From: Eremophila alpestris peregrina
Lineage: Eukaryota; Chordata; Aves; Passeriformes; Alaudidae
Assembly (NCBI GenBank): GCA_009792885.1
Contig: WMCF01000016.1
Span: 10,558,200-10,622,199 of the forward strand
Reading direction: 5' to 3'
DNA length: 64,000 nucleotides
Below the pieces are notes generated by a model that saw only the letters and a program-made list of their open reading frames with translations, did not search any database and was not told the origin of the DNA. Made by a program: the position numbers and the translations under genes. Positions 12,201 to 24,200 of the stretch are shown one piece after another. Position 1 is the stretch's first letter. Each line of letters begins with the position of its first letter.

Positions 12201-15200
12201 CTTAGGAAAACCAACAATGTGAGTGCATTGAAATTCAAACAAAAAAACAGATTTTCACCCTACAGATTTAAAACTTGATTAATACTGGTTGTAAATAATA
12301 TTGGTTTGAATCATATAATATAGCTGCATAATATAGCTGTAGATCAGGACAGCCTGATAGAAACTGTCATTGTTTTCACAATGCCAGTGTTTCATGGCTG
12401 AAGTATAAGGCATTCCACCTCCTCTCCAGGCTGGTTGATTAACAGGGCACCTCATCCTTTAACAGAGGCAAAAACACCTCAGAGAGGGTGAATCATCATC
12501 CCAGAAAGAGGTGCCCCAGGCTGGATGATTGCTTGGCTCTGACTCCTCCTGGATGTGAATGGTACTCTGCATGCTTGTGGATGTTTCCTAAAATATCCTA
12601 ATTTTTCTCATCAGCTGAGAGCACAGCCCATCCTCAGGGCAGGCTGGTTTGGCAGAAATAGGCTCCAAGGGGAAGACAAGCCCAGTGGGTGTCATTCCTG
12701 TCTCTGATGTGTGTTTGCTGTCATTATACAGGGACCTTGTGCCTCTGCCTTGCCTCCTCGGAGGATCCAACTGCCGATGGCCTCACATCAACCTCCCTGC
12801 TGGAATTTGCCATGATGTCCCACCTGGAGGCCATGAATTCCCACGAGCAAACCAGCCCAGAGGCTGCAGAGGCAGATCTTGCTCCTGGCTCTCTGCATGC
12901 TGCTCCAGGGTCAGGCTTTGCCAGTGAGGAGAATGAGGAGTCCAAGATCTTGCAGCCCCCACAGTACTTCTGGGAAGATGGGGGAGAGCTCAACGACTCC
13001 AGCCTTGACTTGGGACCAGCAACAGGTAAGTTATTTTTACCCCATTCTTCCTCCCACTCTGTAGGGACTCTGGGGAAGTGGAAGGACACAGGGATCCATC
13101 TTCCTGCTTTGACACAACTCTTGCTAAGAGGGCCTGAGATTAAATGTCAGCTCTATTTTCTCACCTCAGTGCCTGATGTGTCCCCAGTGAACCCTGAGCA
13201 AGCATAGGCTTTAGAAACCAAGTTACAGCTGAGCTTTTATTCCTGAGCTGCTATGAGTTGGGAAAAGCATTGCCTCCATCTAGCTTCCCATTGCCTCATG
13301 CCCTCCTTTCACTTTCTCCCCTTTATGCTCTCTTCTCTCTTACTTTTTTCTGTTGCTGTCTATTAAGCACAACTTTAAGGTCTCAAGAGCCCAACTGAGA
13401 TCAAGGCCGTCTTAGCATTTAAGTCAGAGCTGAGTTCCCTGGATCAAATTCTGGATTCCTCACTCTGTGACTTCAGTGGGGATTTGGTCCAAGAAAAAAC
13501 AGCAGGTTTGTCCCTTGGGTAGGTGTTCTGTTGCCTACACTGTCCTGCAACTTCCTGAGAGGTCATGACCAAAATGGGTTTCATTGACATTTAAGTTTCC
13601 TCTGTGGAGTGTTTTTCTGAGACCACTGAGTCCCCTCAGTAGTCTCTCCCCAAGCCCCCTCATTGGCTTTGAGATGCTCTCAGGGAGAGGGATGGGAGGA
13701 AGGAGGAGGTGCATTGCAGGGTTTCCAGTAGCTTAGGAGATTATTTCACATGCTCCTGCTCTTAAGTGTCATGTGGGACATGTATTAAGTGTTACCCAAG
13801 GGCCAGGCTTCAGCCTTATCCCTCCTCCCTTATGCAGTATCGCTCTCAGCAGATCTGACTGAGGTCTGCATTTAGAAAGTACAAGTCTTGTTTTATCTCC
13901 ACTCCTATTTCTGTGACCTTAAAACACACCTGTGCTCACACCAGGGCTGGGAGCTGCCGCAGAGCCGTGGCTTGGGCACAGTGCACACTCTGTGGGGCAA
14001 GGGCCATCCCAGCTTAGGTGTCCAAAGCCCTTTGCTCAGTAGCAGNNNNNNNNNNNNNNNNNNNNNNNNNNNNNNNNNNNNNNNNNNNNNNNNNNNNNNN
14101 NNNNNNNNNNNNNNNNNNNNNNNNNNNNNNNNNNNNNNNNNNNNNNNNNNNNNNNNNNNNNNNNNNNNNNNNNNNNNNNNNNNNNNNNNNNNNNNNNNNN
14201 NNNNNNNNNNNNNNNNNNNNNNNNNNNNNNNNNNNNNNNNNNNNNNNNNNNNNNNNNNNNNNNNNNNNNNNNNNNNNNNNNNNNNNNNNNNNNNNNNNNN
14301 NNNNNNNNNNNNNNNNNNNNNNNNNNNNNNNNNNNNNNNNNNNNNNNNNNNNNNNNNNNNNNNNNNNNNNNNNNNNNNNNNNNNNNNNNNNNNNNNNNNN
14401 NNNNNNNNNNNNNNNNNNNNNNNNNNNNNNNNNNNNNNNNNNNNNNNNNNNNNNNNNNNNNNNNNNNNNNNNNNNNNNNNNNNNNNNNNNNNNNNNNNNN
14501 NNNNNNNNNNNNNNNNNNNNNNNNNNNNNNNNNNNNNNNNNNNNNNNNNNNNNNNNNNNNNNNCGCTCTCCCGCGCTGGCAGCGCTCAGCGCCGCTTTTC
14601 TTGGTGTGCCAGCAGGCACCTGCGTGTCCCCACAGATCGGGACGTGACTTGGAGAACAGCGTGTGCTTGTGCATTGAGGGCGAGATGGCTGGTACTGAAC
14701 CCAGCCTTGCCTCTCGCACGTGCCTCGGCCCATTTGCATGCAGAACGCGCCGCTCTCTCCTTCCGTTCTCGCCTGCAGTTCTTTCCTCCAGGAGCAGATG
14801 TGCTCTTTCAGCTGTCCTTTATGCATACCCTGCCCTATCCGCTGCCCAGCTAACCACTGCTCTGCTTCCAAGTGCTGTTTCTTCCCCTGACAGTTGCTGT
14901 GTCCAGAGCTCGTGTCTCAATGGCATTTCAGAACCTTGGTTAATAGAACAGTTTGAATTATTCAAGAGCTGGGAGCACATTTCTACTTAAAATTTAATTA
15001 GAAACCTGCCGTGTGTCATTTTACAATAAAGGATATTGTAATAGCATCTCTAAATTGGGCAGTCTTCTCCTGCCATGCATAGCCTCTGTATGAGAGATGC
15101 ACCCAACCAATGGAACTTACATGCTGCATGTGTGACAGATGCCATGTGATACATTGTGGAACTGTGTGATGACATCTGTTAGGTTATTTTCAATGTATAA

Positions 15201-18200
15201 ACCCATTAAACAGTTTTAAACAGCTGCTGCTTAAGGAAAAAAACTTTATGGTGTAAGTTTTCCTTATGTGAGATTTCATTCAGTGGAGCGTAGCCCACTA
15301 CAGTTGGTAGCTCTGTCCCAGGCACTCACTGGAAACATTGCATCAATCAAGGCACAGAACAGGATTGTTGTACTCCTAGAGAGAGGAAATTACCTGCTAT
15401 GAAAGGAGAACTTTGTTGGCTTCTTTTTGTCTTTCTATAAGGATATTGGGCCTGAACTGGTGGGGGTCTTGCAGATAGGCCAGATCTCCTGCTATTCAAA
15501 AGCTATATTAGTTATCTCCATCTTTTTTTGTCTATCTGAACTCTGTGTGGGGAAACTGGCCTGCCTTTGAGTGACTTCAAGGCTGCAAGAGCTAAAAAGC
15601 AATAACAATATGCAGCTGCTACTTTTTTTATTGTTAAGTGCACAAAAACATCTTTTAAAAATATTTCTAGAAAACATTTCTAGGGCCATCTGTTAGTCCA
15701 CTAGAAAGTGAGAACAAACTCCCAGTGGCAGAGCACAGCTCATCCTGGGGCTCTAGTTTCCTGAATAATGTGCTTTTGCTGATTTACACCACAAAACAGT
15801 GATTCTATATTGACATCAGTGGGCACCAACCTTTGGAGGGGCCCTGTCATTTGTTTCATTCTGTCTGACAGTGCACAGATGTGTGTACTTGCATGTGTCA
15901 CCCCTTGCACAGCTGCTACCCAGTGGAGCCACATGTGGAAGAGATAGATTAGGTCTGGTGGAAATTTAGATGCTGTATCATATGGAAAGAAGCATTGTGT
16001 GATTTGTACTGCATCCAAAAAGCAAGTCAGTGGAGCTGTGAACCTGTTACTTCTGCATCCATTCAAGCTTCCAGGGAACCCAGAAGCTTCTGGTTGTAGT
16101 TTGGGTTTGGCTGCTTTGCTTCACCTTTGGGTAGCAAATTGGCCTGAGCCACAGATCAACTCTGAAGAGAGTGGACCTACAGGGTCTTGCATCTGGCCCT
16201 TCCTGTCCTCCTTTCCTTTCTTCCCATTTCTCCATCTTGTTTTGCCTGGGGGCTTCCAGTCCCCCGTGTTTCCTGCTGTTACACAGATGTCCTTGGCAAC
16301 AGATAGAGCATTTCATCCAGCTTTAGGGCTAGAAGATGGGAGTCAGTAGGATTGTAGGTCTCTTTGAATCCCGTGTTTTTGGTGAAAGAGTTACATGGTG
16401 GTGTATCCATGCAGGAGTGCTTCTTGTTTGCAGCTCTCAGTGTTCTCCTTTGGATCAGTCAGGATGCACTGCCCACTCTTCCTCTCCTCCAGTGAAGGCT
16501 CGAGTCTGTGGCAGCCTAATCATTCATTGCTGGGAAGTGTGGGCTCCTGAAAATGGGCACAAGATTTGTGAATGTCTAGTGCATGAGGGCACTTAGTCCC
16601 TCTCCTCCTCTGCACAACAGCTGAGTACTCAAGGATTGGAGTGCATCATCCCATTCTCCAGTGTTACAGTGGGCTGGCATGAAGCTCACTTCATTACACC
16701 AGGGACTGCTCTTTTAGCTCCAAGGTGCTTGAAGACCAAGGGATGACTGTACTGGGAGCTATCAAATCTAGTCTTATAGATTGGTGATTTCCTAGGACAA
16801 CATGTGGTGCTTTGTGGGATGGGGGAGGAAATTGTAATCTTTTAATTATTCATAGTAATTAGCAGAAGGGATTCACAGGAGGGTTAGGATGAGAGATAGT
16901 GGGACAGAAAAGTTAGACTATATACAAGAAAAAGTAAGTTTTCTGACCAGCTAATGGAATAAAATACCTTCCATCTTCTCTGATAGTGAGATTCACTTCC
17001 TTCCATGATGAATTACTTGCCTCTGGCCAGAGAGATCCTGGTATCTCTCAGCCTTACTGAAATCTACTTCCTCTTCATCCAGACTGACAGCAGATCTGCA
17101 GTTCTTAATACCATCTTCAAGCCAGGCTTTAATGAAATGAAGCACCTGGTAAAGACTGTCTCCATAAGCAGCTTAGTGCTGAGCAGCCACCTGCCCTAGC
17201 TCAGCTCCTCTTGTTCATGCCCTGGGTTAGTGTACAGGGACATGGGTGATCTGTCTTGGGACAAGCCAGCTCTGCCAGGACACTGCTGCCGAAGGCTGGC
17301 CTGTGAGAGAGGGTTTTTCTGGGCAGGATGTTACTCTGGTGCAGCTGTCCCTGACTGACTGTGTGGGGTGAGGATGGCTTATTCTGCCTTTAGTGCAGTC
17401 TATGTGCTGAGCTGGAATAAGGTGTGAGGCTATTTGGGAACAGCTGTAGTCCCTGGTGCCTGGTCTGTACCTCAAGCAAATTTAACCATAATGAGGCCTA
17501 ATCACTTTGCTGCTTTGGGTCTCTCTTTTGGCTGTGATCTCTTTTGTGTGTGTGGACTTGTCTTGGAGTTGTGGATAATAACCTCTCCAAGCTCCTCTGG
17601 AAGATTAGTATATTAGCCCCAACTGGCTCAATTCCAGCACCAGTAATTGTATTTTGCCTCTTTGAAATCCCCTTGTGGTTTCAATCAGCTGGAGTATAAC
17701 TTTTTGCAGTAAGCCTTACTGTTCTGTATTGCAAAAAAGAGGGCTGATACAGTTTCAGACCTGGCTGCATTTTCAGTAGAGTGTACCTTGTGATTCCTAA
17801 AGTTGGCAGATGTTTTAGTGTGAATGATGCTATGTGTTGTGATTGGAGCCCAGGAATGGTCTTGTCTTTATTACAGTGCCTTCTAGTTATCAGTAATTCA
17901 ATCACTGGTTAACATGATCTTCCAGTTTAATCCAATAAACACCTTATGGTCAGGTTATGTGTACTAAAAACAATGAGGATCACCCTCTTCCTGAGTTGTC
18001 ACAGTTGCTTTAAACAGTTAATAGCAAATACAGGGTAGGGAACCTTGTAGGGGAGTAACTGAGACCAGCTCTTCTGAATGACTGTGAAGCAGAAATGTAA
18101 TGAATTAAATGTCTGACTGGGGAATTGTGCTTTGGCACAGTGCCATGTCTTGGCCCATCTGGTGTCAGGGAAGTTTTGGTATTGATTTTGGAAGGAAGCA

Positions 18201-21200
18201 GGACATTGCCTGAATGGGGGCTTTTGCAGATGTTTGAAGCTCATGTTCACCTCTCCCAGGGAAAATCATATCCCCAGGCAAAGAAAATGGATACCCGGGT
18301 CTGCTGGGAGATACAAAGGGCAAGACTTGGAAAGGCTGTGAAGGATGGTTTCTTTAAAAAATACTGCCTGAGGGTTTTTGTAAGAGAGCTTGGAAGGGAA
18401 AAGCTGGGGGGTTGTGGGAGGCAGCTGGATACCGCAATATGTGTGATATCACCACTGATGGAAAGCATTAAGGGGTGAAGCTAAGGATGTGGTGGCAAAG
18501 AGGTGAGATAGAGGTGTGTAATTTCATATTGGTGAACCAGACTCCCAAGAGGCTGTTGTGGCTGAGAAGCTCTGGGAGGGTACATGACATAGAGCTGTGT
18601 ATGCCTGCTATGCTCCTCTGCTCCATCCCTGCTACTGTTTGCCAGAGGTGCTGGGACAGTTTCATGGTTCCAGTGTTTGGTTCTCCTGATTTGTCCCCCC
18701 TGTGATCAGACTGGCTCCATTGTGGCTTGGCTGCTTTTGTTTGTGGTGGTAAAGGGGCACGTGCCATGTCTGTATGTGGCCACAGTCTCCTCTTGTGCTC
18801 CATCCTACTGCTGATCTTGGTGGGAGACAGCAGACCCTGGCAGGGAAGGAGCTGATGATGTGTGCAGTTACTACCTCCTCCCTCCTTGGGCATCCTTGGG
18901 CTTGGCAGAGCTCTGCTTCCTCCCTGAAATTAGATGAGCTGATAAACGAGCCAGGCACATCTGGCATTGCAGCCAGTCCCATAATACCTGTCTCCTTTAG
19001 CAGAAGACCCTGTCCCATTTCCACAGCAGGGGCACAGGCTGCTGTGTCTCTCTGCCTCTCTGTTCCGTGGTTGCTGTTTCTCCCCACAGAAGTGGTGAGA
19101 AGGGAAGTGGATGGCACTGGTGTGGGAAGGTCTGTGGGTGCACTGTCACGTGCCCAGAACATGGGAACCAGGTCTGCTGAAGGGAGGGGACAAGCAGGTG
19201 GGTCAGGGGGTTGTAAACCACTTGCTGAAGGGGAACTGCTGTCTGAATGCTGGGAGAGATGGGAAAAATGGGAGATGCCCTTTGAGTTCCCTTAGGGTTA
19301 GAGGGAAGAGAAATCAAGGGAAATGCTGAGAAGACTCTTCAAATGGTCAAGCTGTTAGCTCTGCATTGCACAGATGAGTGACAGGCCAGCTTGTCTGGAT
19401 GGGGGCTTGGGAAGAATGTGCTGGGACCACCTTAGGGGCTGAAGTCATACCAGGGAGATGGGCAGGGTGCAGAAATTCCTTCAAATCATAGAAGAAGAGT
19501 GTAAACTAAAAAAAAAATAAAATATGAGTGCCTTAAAGACACCTGATCTTGAGAAGTTGGCAGATGCTCTTGTTAGTGAGACAGGAGGAGCTGATTCCAG
19601 ACAGGAACTGTCTAGCTGAAGAGTCTGGAAGGAAGGATTGACTCATCATAGTTGGCATCTGGATGTGGCACTTGGGGATATGGTTTAGGGATGATTATAG
19701 TGCTGCTGGGTTGATGGTTGGACTAGATCTTGAAAGTTTCTTCCAACCTTGATGATTCTGTGATCCTACCTGAACCTGGGAAGGGATTGAACACCTTTGG
19801 TAACTGGGTTATATAGAGAAATCCCATTTTAAGGAGCATAATCCAGCACCCCTGTGCCTCAAGTTTCACTGTTCCCTATGTGAATCTGAGTAATGGCCCT
19901 CTCAGGATTTGAGAGGAGTTGAGTTTCTAATCAGTGGGGTCTTATGCACCAGACAGGATGTTCCCAGCTTAACATGCAGGGTAGTGGGGGAACTGATGAC
20001 AAGTGGGAATGTTAGCCCAGTTAGTAGCAACTGTGAGAATTCCTGTGTCTGCTTGATTTGTTGGGCTAGAGAAGCAGCTCAGATTTCAATCTTTGGCTGC
20101 CTTGTAAGATAGAAGTCTGCTGGGAGAGAGTGGGATGGGTCCTAAAATCTCTTTGCCCAGAAGAGATGGCAGAGGTGGCAGTTCCTCCAAGACCTTTAGA
20201 TCTTGTTGGTGGAAAGGCAGCATAGCTGCACCATGCAGGCTTTCCCCCATGGGAACCAGCTAATCTGTGACAGAGCACTTTAAGGAAAGGTTGAGTGTGT
20301 GACTTCAAAGGAGAGCTGTCAGACTGGGAGCATTTCTGGTCCTGTGGGACAAACCTCATGCTGCTTTTCCGTGGTTTGTTTTCTTGCTGTGCCCATCTGC
20401 CTGCCAGTTCGTGCTCTGCTCCAGGTGGAAAGAAGAGTATGAAAGAGAGGAAGGTGCAAAGGAGTTGAGAACATCTTAGAATGTCTTTAGGCAAAGGAGG
20501 TGGTAGATTGGATCATCGATCCTTGAAAATAACATCTCATCTGAGAGGGCCTTGTTTTAAAGGATGAAACCCTCACTTATCACCACAGGATGTCAGGGCA
20601 GAGTGGGTTCTTGGTGTAAACCCTGAGTTATCCCTGCAGCAGGAGGAGCAGCAGAGCCCTGGGAGATGCACTAAGCTTTGCTATCTGTCTGAAGACAGTC
20701 CTACCCGAACCTGGGCTGTGGCTGTTCCTGCCATGGCCTGTGGCTGTTCCTGCCATCCATCCAGCAAGGCAGTGACCATGTCTGCACACACTGGGATTTT
20801 ACCTGTGGGTGGGCCTTTGGGAAGACCAGTGCCAGGCAGCAGAGGAGAGATGAGTTTTCTTTGGTCTGTGCTGCTGCTGATTACTCTTACCTGCCTCCTT
20901 GGCCTATGAGGAGGCATCACCAGCTGGGCTGTTGGGAAGCAAAAATCTTTTAATCCTAAGGTCTTTGAGCTGGTTGTCAGTTGGGGGTGCTCTCTAGTGA
21001 GACACAGCAGCAAAGCAACATGACTTCTGCCTGCCCTGGGTAGTGAATTCCAGGAGCCTCTTTGCAGGCAGAACTGGGAGCCAGTCTCCACACCATGGCT
21101 CTGAAGGTCAGCAGCTGGATAACATTCACCTTTGGGCAACATCTGGGAGGAGCTGCTGACACCATCAAGGGAATGAGCTGTGGCTTAGGGAATCCACTTG

Positions 21201-24200
21201 CCAGCTGAACAGGAGGATCTTTCCACCTCTTGCCTTGGGGTGGATGGAACAGTGTGTTTTTTGCTCAGGAGGCTTGGGTTAGCATGGGCTGTCCTGATTG
21301 CCAAGGAATACCCAGGGCAGTGGGTGTGTTTGCTGACATGGCCTCTCTGCCTGGGAGCTTGCACCCCTTCTGGCAGCAGTGAGCGATGGATTGGAGTCAG
21401 GGATGTGTGGAGTTCTTTTGTGCAGATCTCTGTAAGGCATCCAGACAGCTGCTGCCCACTGTGCTCAGTGGAGCATCTGCTTTGGCAGGCAGGAGAGGAG
21501 ACGGGAGCCTTGGGAATTTCAGACAGTCATTTACTTAATAACCACAGACAGAGCAGGGGGCTCATTTCTGGCTGTGAAGGGATCGTCTTCCTTCCCTTCT
21601 CAGTGAGAATGTGCTGTGCTTGGCTTGGGGAGAAAGGGAGTTAATTGGGATGCAGACTCCTGAAACAGAATGCTGTGGGTATGAGCAGTTTCCCAAGAAA
21701 GATGAAGGTTGATTTATGCTTGTTGGATTTGTGCCTGCCACCCTGAGCTGAACATATCTGATTTTACAGAAACTTTCCTTTCCCTGGGTCCCCAGATCCT
21801 TGTTAGCTTCCAGAAGAAACCCCAGCTTGCTCTGACCTTCCATTTGTGAGTTGCACCTCCTTCAGCATCTATGTTTGTCTAGCAGCAACTTTTCCATTTG
21901 TGGTCAGAGCCACACAACAAGAGGGGCTGTAGTTGGAAGCAGGGGAGTTAGATTCAGCTGCTGTAGCAAAGCAAAACTAATGCAGGTGTTTGTGGGATGA
22001 CTTTTCTGCTCTGAAGTGTTGTACAAACTAAAATTCTGCATTTCAAATGTGCCCAGGTCAATTCAGGGTTTGGTGGTATTACTTGGGTGTGCCAGGAAGG
22101 AGGATTTGTTTTTCTGTGCTTTAGTTTCTCTCCTACAGTATTTCCCATTCAGCCTGTGGCTGACTGCTGCTACCACCCCATATCTTTCTCAATCCCATCT
22201 GGGATGAATCTCCAGGTTCCAGCTGATTCCTAACACTCATAACCTCAACTTAAAGATGCCAGGTGTCAAAACTTATTATTGTCTGTGAAAGTGCCTATGG
22301 ACAGACAGATGTGGAGAGAATAAACATGGAAATGATCTCTTGGGAATATGGGTTCACTGGGATGGGATGGGTAGATGGAGTAGTGCACATATTGGATGGG
22401 ATGGTTCTTTGCTGTGGCAGGCTCTTGATAGGTCTCTGCCATTTGACCCCCACCTGTGGCTGGACACATATAATGGGGTATCCTATGCCTCTCAGAGTTC
22501 TTAGTCCAGATTTAACATGAAGTCTTTTGTGTCTCTCTTTAGATTATACCTTTCCTGCTTCATCTCAGAAGGCATTGCTGAAACGAAATGGGACACAAGT
22601 AGACAGTTGGGAAATGGCCACGGCCCAACCACCAGCAGAATTTGTGGAGCCTGACTTACACACACCTTTCTCCACACTAGAGGAAGAGGAGGGGCTGCTC
22701 CCTATAGACCACTCAAGAGGAGGAATGGAGAGCCTTCAAACATCTGGACCAGAGGTTACATCTTCTGAACCAGTGGACCAAGAGGACTCCTTCTCCCTTC
22801 TGTTTTCCACAGCCTCTGCCAGGCCAGGTGTTGTGACTGAGGCAGCCACAGGAGGGCAAGAAGAGGACTCTGTTTCTCCAGGCTTAGACCTTGGGAGCAG
22901 CATGGGACCAGGTCTTATACCTGTGCCCTCTACTTTTTCTACTACTGTTGGTGCAAGATCTCCCAGTGATTCGGAAGAACTCTTTGAGGTGACAACTGGA
23001 GACACTTGGGCTGTTTGGGGAGCAGATTCAGAGCTGACTGTGGCTACAACAGGAGCAGAGCTTGCAGAGACCACTGTGGAGACTGCTGGGGAAGAGCATT
23101 CAGCCAGGGAGGAGGTCTCAGAGCCCACGGTGGGCTGGGAGATGCTGGAGCCCACGATGCTGACTGAAACAGAGCAGACAGTGGAAACACCTGTGGGGAC
23201 ACCCTCTCCTGCAAGCAGCTCCCCAGGCACCCAGACTCTTCCTGGTAGTGAGCAGCACCCCCCTTCTGTGTCTCCATGGGACAGAGCTGATGAGCCTGTG
23301 CTGGATCCCCTCTGGAATGACACCGAGTCAGCCACTGAGACTGCAGAGAGGAGCTCGTCACCACAGGCTGGGGATGCCCGTGTGGCCATGCTGCCAACTG
23401 AGCTGCCCTGGGACTCAGCACAGGTTGCACTGGGAGCAGGGGCTGGGCTGGGAAGTTGCAGGGGCTGTATTTGGGTACTTCACTCCTGGGGAGTGTTTAA
23501 CGTAAGTCCCTAAGTTTGACTGCTGGAAGTAGCTTTTTCTGTTCACCCAGTCAAAACTGAGTTTTCAGGGAGAGTTATTTCAGCAGTTCTTAAGGGTATC
23601 CATCATCTTTGGTGCAAGCCCTGGCCCCTCACATCTCTTCCCAGCTGCACAAAATCCTGCTTCTGATAAACAGAAGCTGAACACCTTTCCTCTGGGGCAT
23701 GCACAGCAGAGAAAGCTCCTTGTTTCCTCAGCCTGCATTATTGGAAGTGTCAGGACAAACATGGCCCCAAGGATTTCTGGAAAGGGAGTGAGAAGAAAAT
23801 GCTGTTTTTGCTGCTGCTGCCTGCAGGGACCAGATGCAGAGCAGGTGGAGCAGAGTGCAGTTATTTGTGAGGATGTTGGTCTAGGAGAGCCTGTGGGAGA
23901 GGAGGGGTGAAATTCAGTTCCTGAATCCAGCAAACTGGCAGCTAATTAAGAGAAGATATTTAGCAGGAGCTGACTGGTGAGAAAGTACTAAGCAAAGCTT
24001 TTAATTTAGGTTTCTCCCCCATGACACTCAGGAGTTTGAGCAAGTGACTTAATCCCTCTGTGCATCCTATCCTGCCTGCAAAGTGCTGCCCTGTCTTACC
24101 AGTTTGTTTAAGGACCACAGAGGCTCCTGGTTAGGTTTTAAGTGCTGGTAAGGCTGCAGGCTAGAGAGCTTTCCACTGAGAACCTGTGTTCTCCTTGAGT

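Larger units (their letters stand above)
13026..22542 (+). other. PODXL2: PODXL2 intron 2
   Basis: About 9.5 kb. It contains an assembly gap at 14046-14563 with GC-rich right-hand flank, a CR1 3' fragment at 19655-19766, and a small imperfect tandem duplication of a 22-bp unit at 20716-20756 (two copies of 'ctgtggctgttcctgccat'). No coding sequence other than shadow frames was recognised. Confidence 0.8.

Noticed and set aside
13888..14871. Frames of 209-321 codons across 14046-14563
   Set aside because: Most of each consists of N; the flanks show no coding match.
22736..23389. 217-codon antisense frame opposite PODXL2 exon 3
   Set aside because: It is the mirror of the Ser/Thr/Glu-rich mucin exon, whose codon bias leaves the opposite strand open. 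No independent support.
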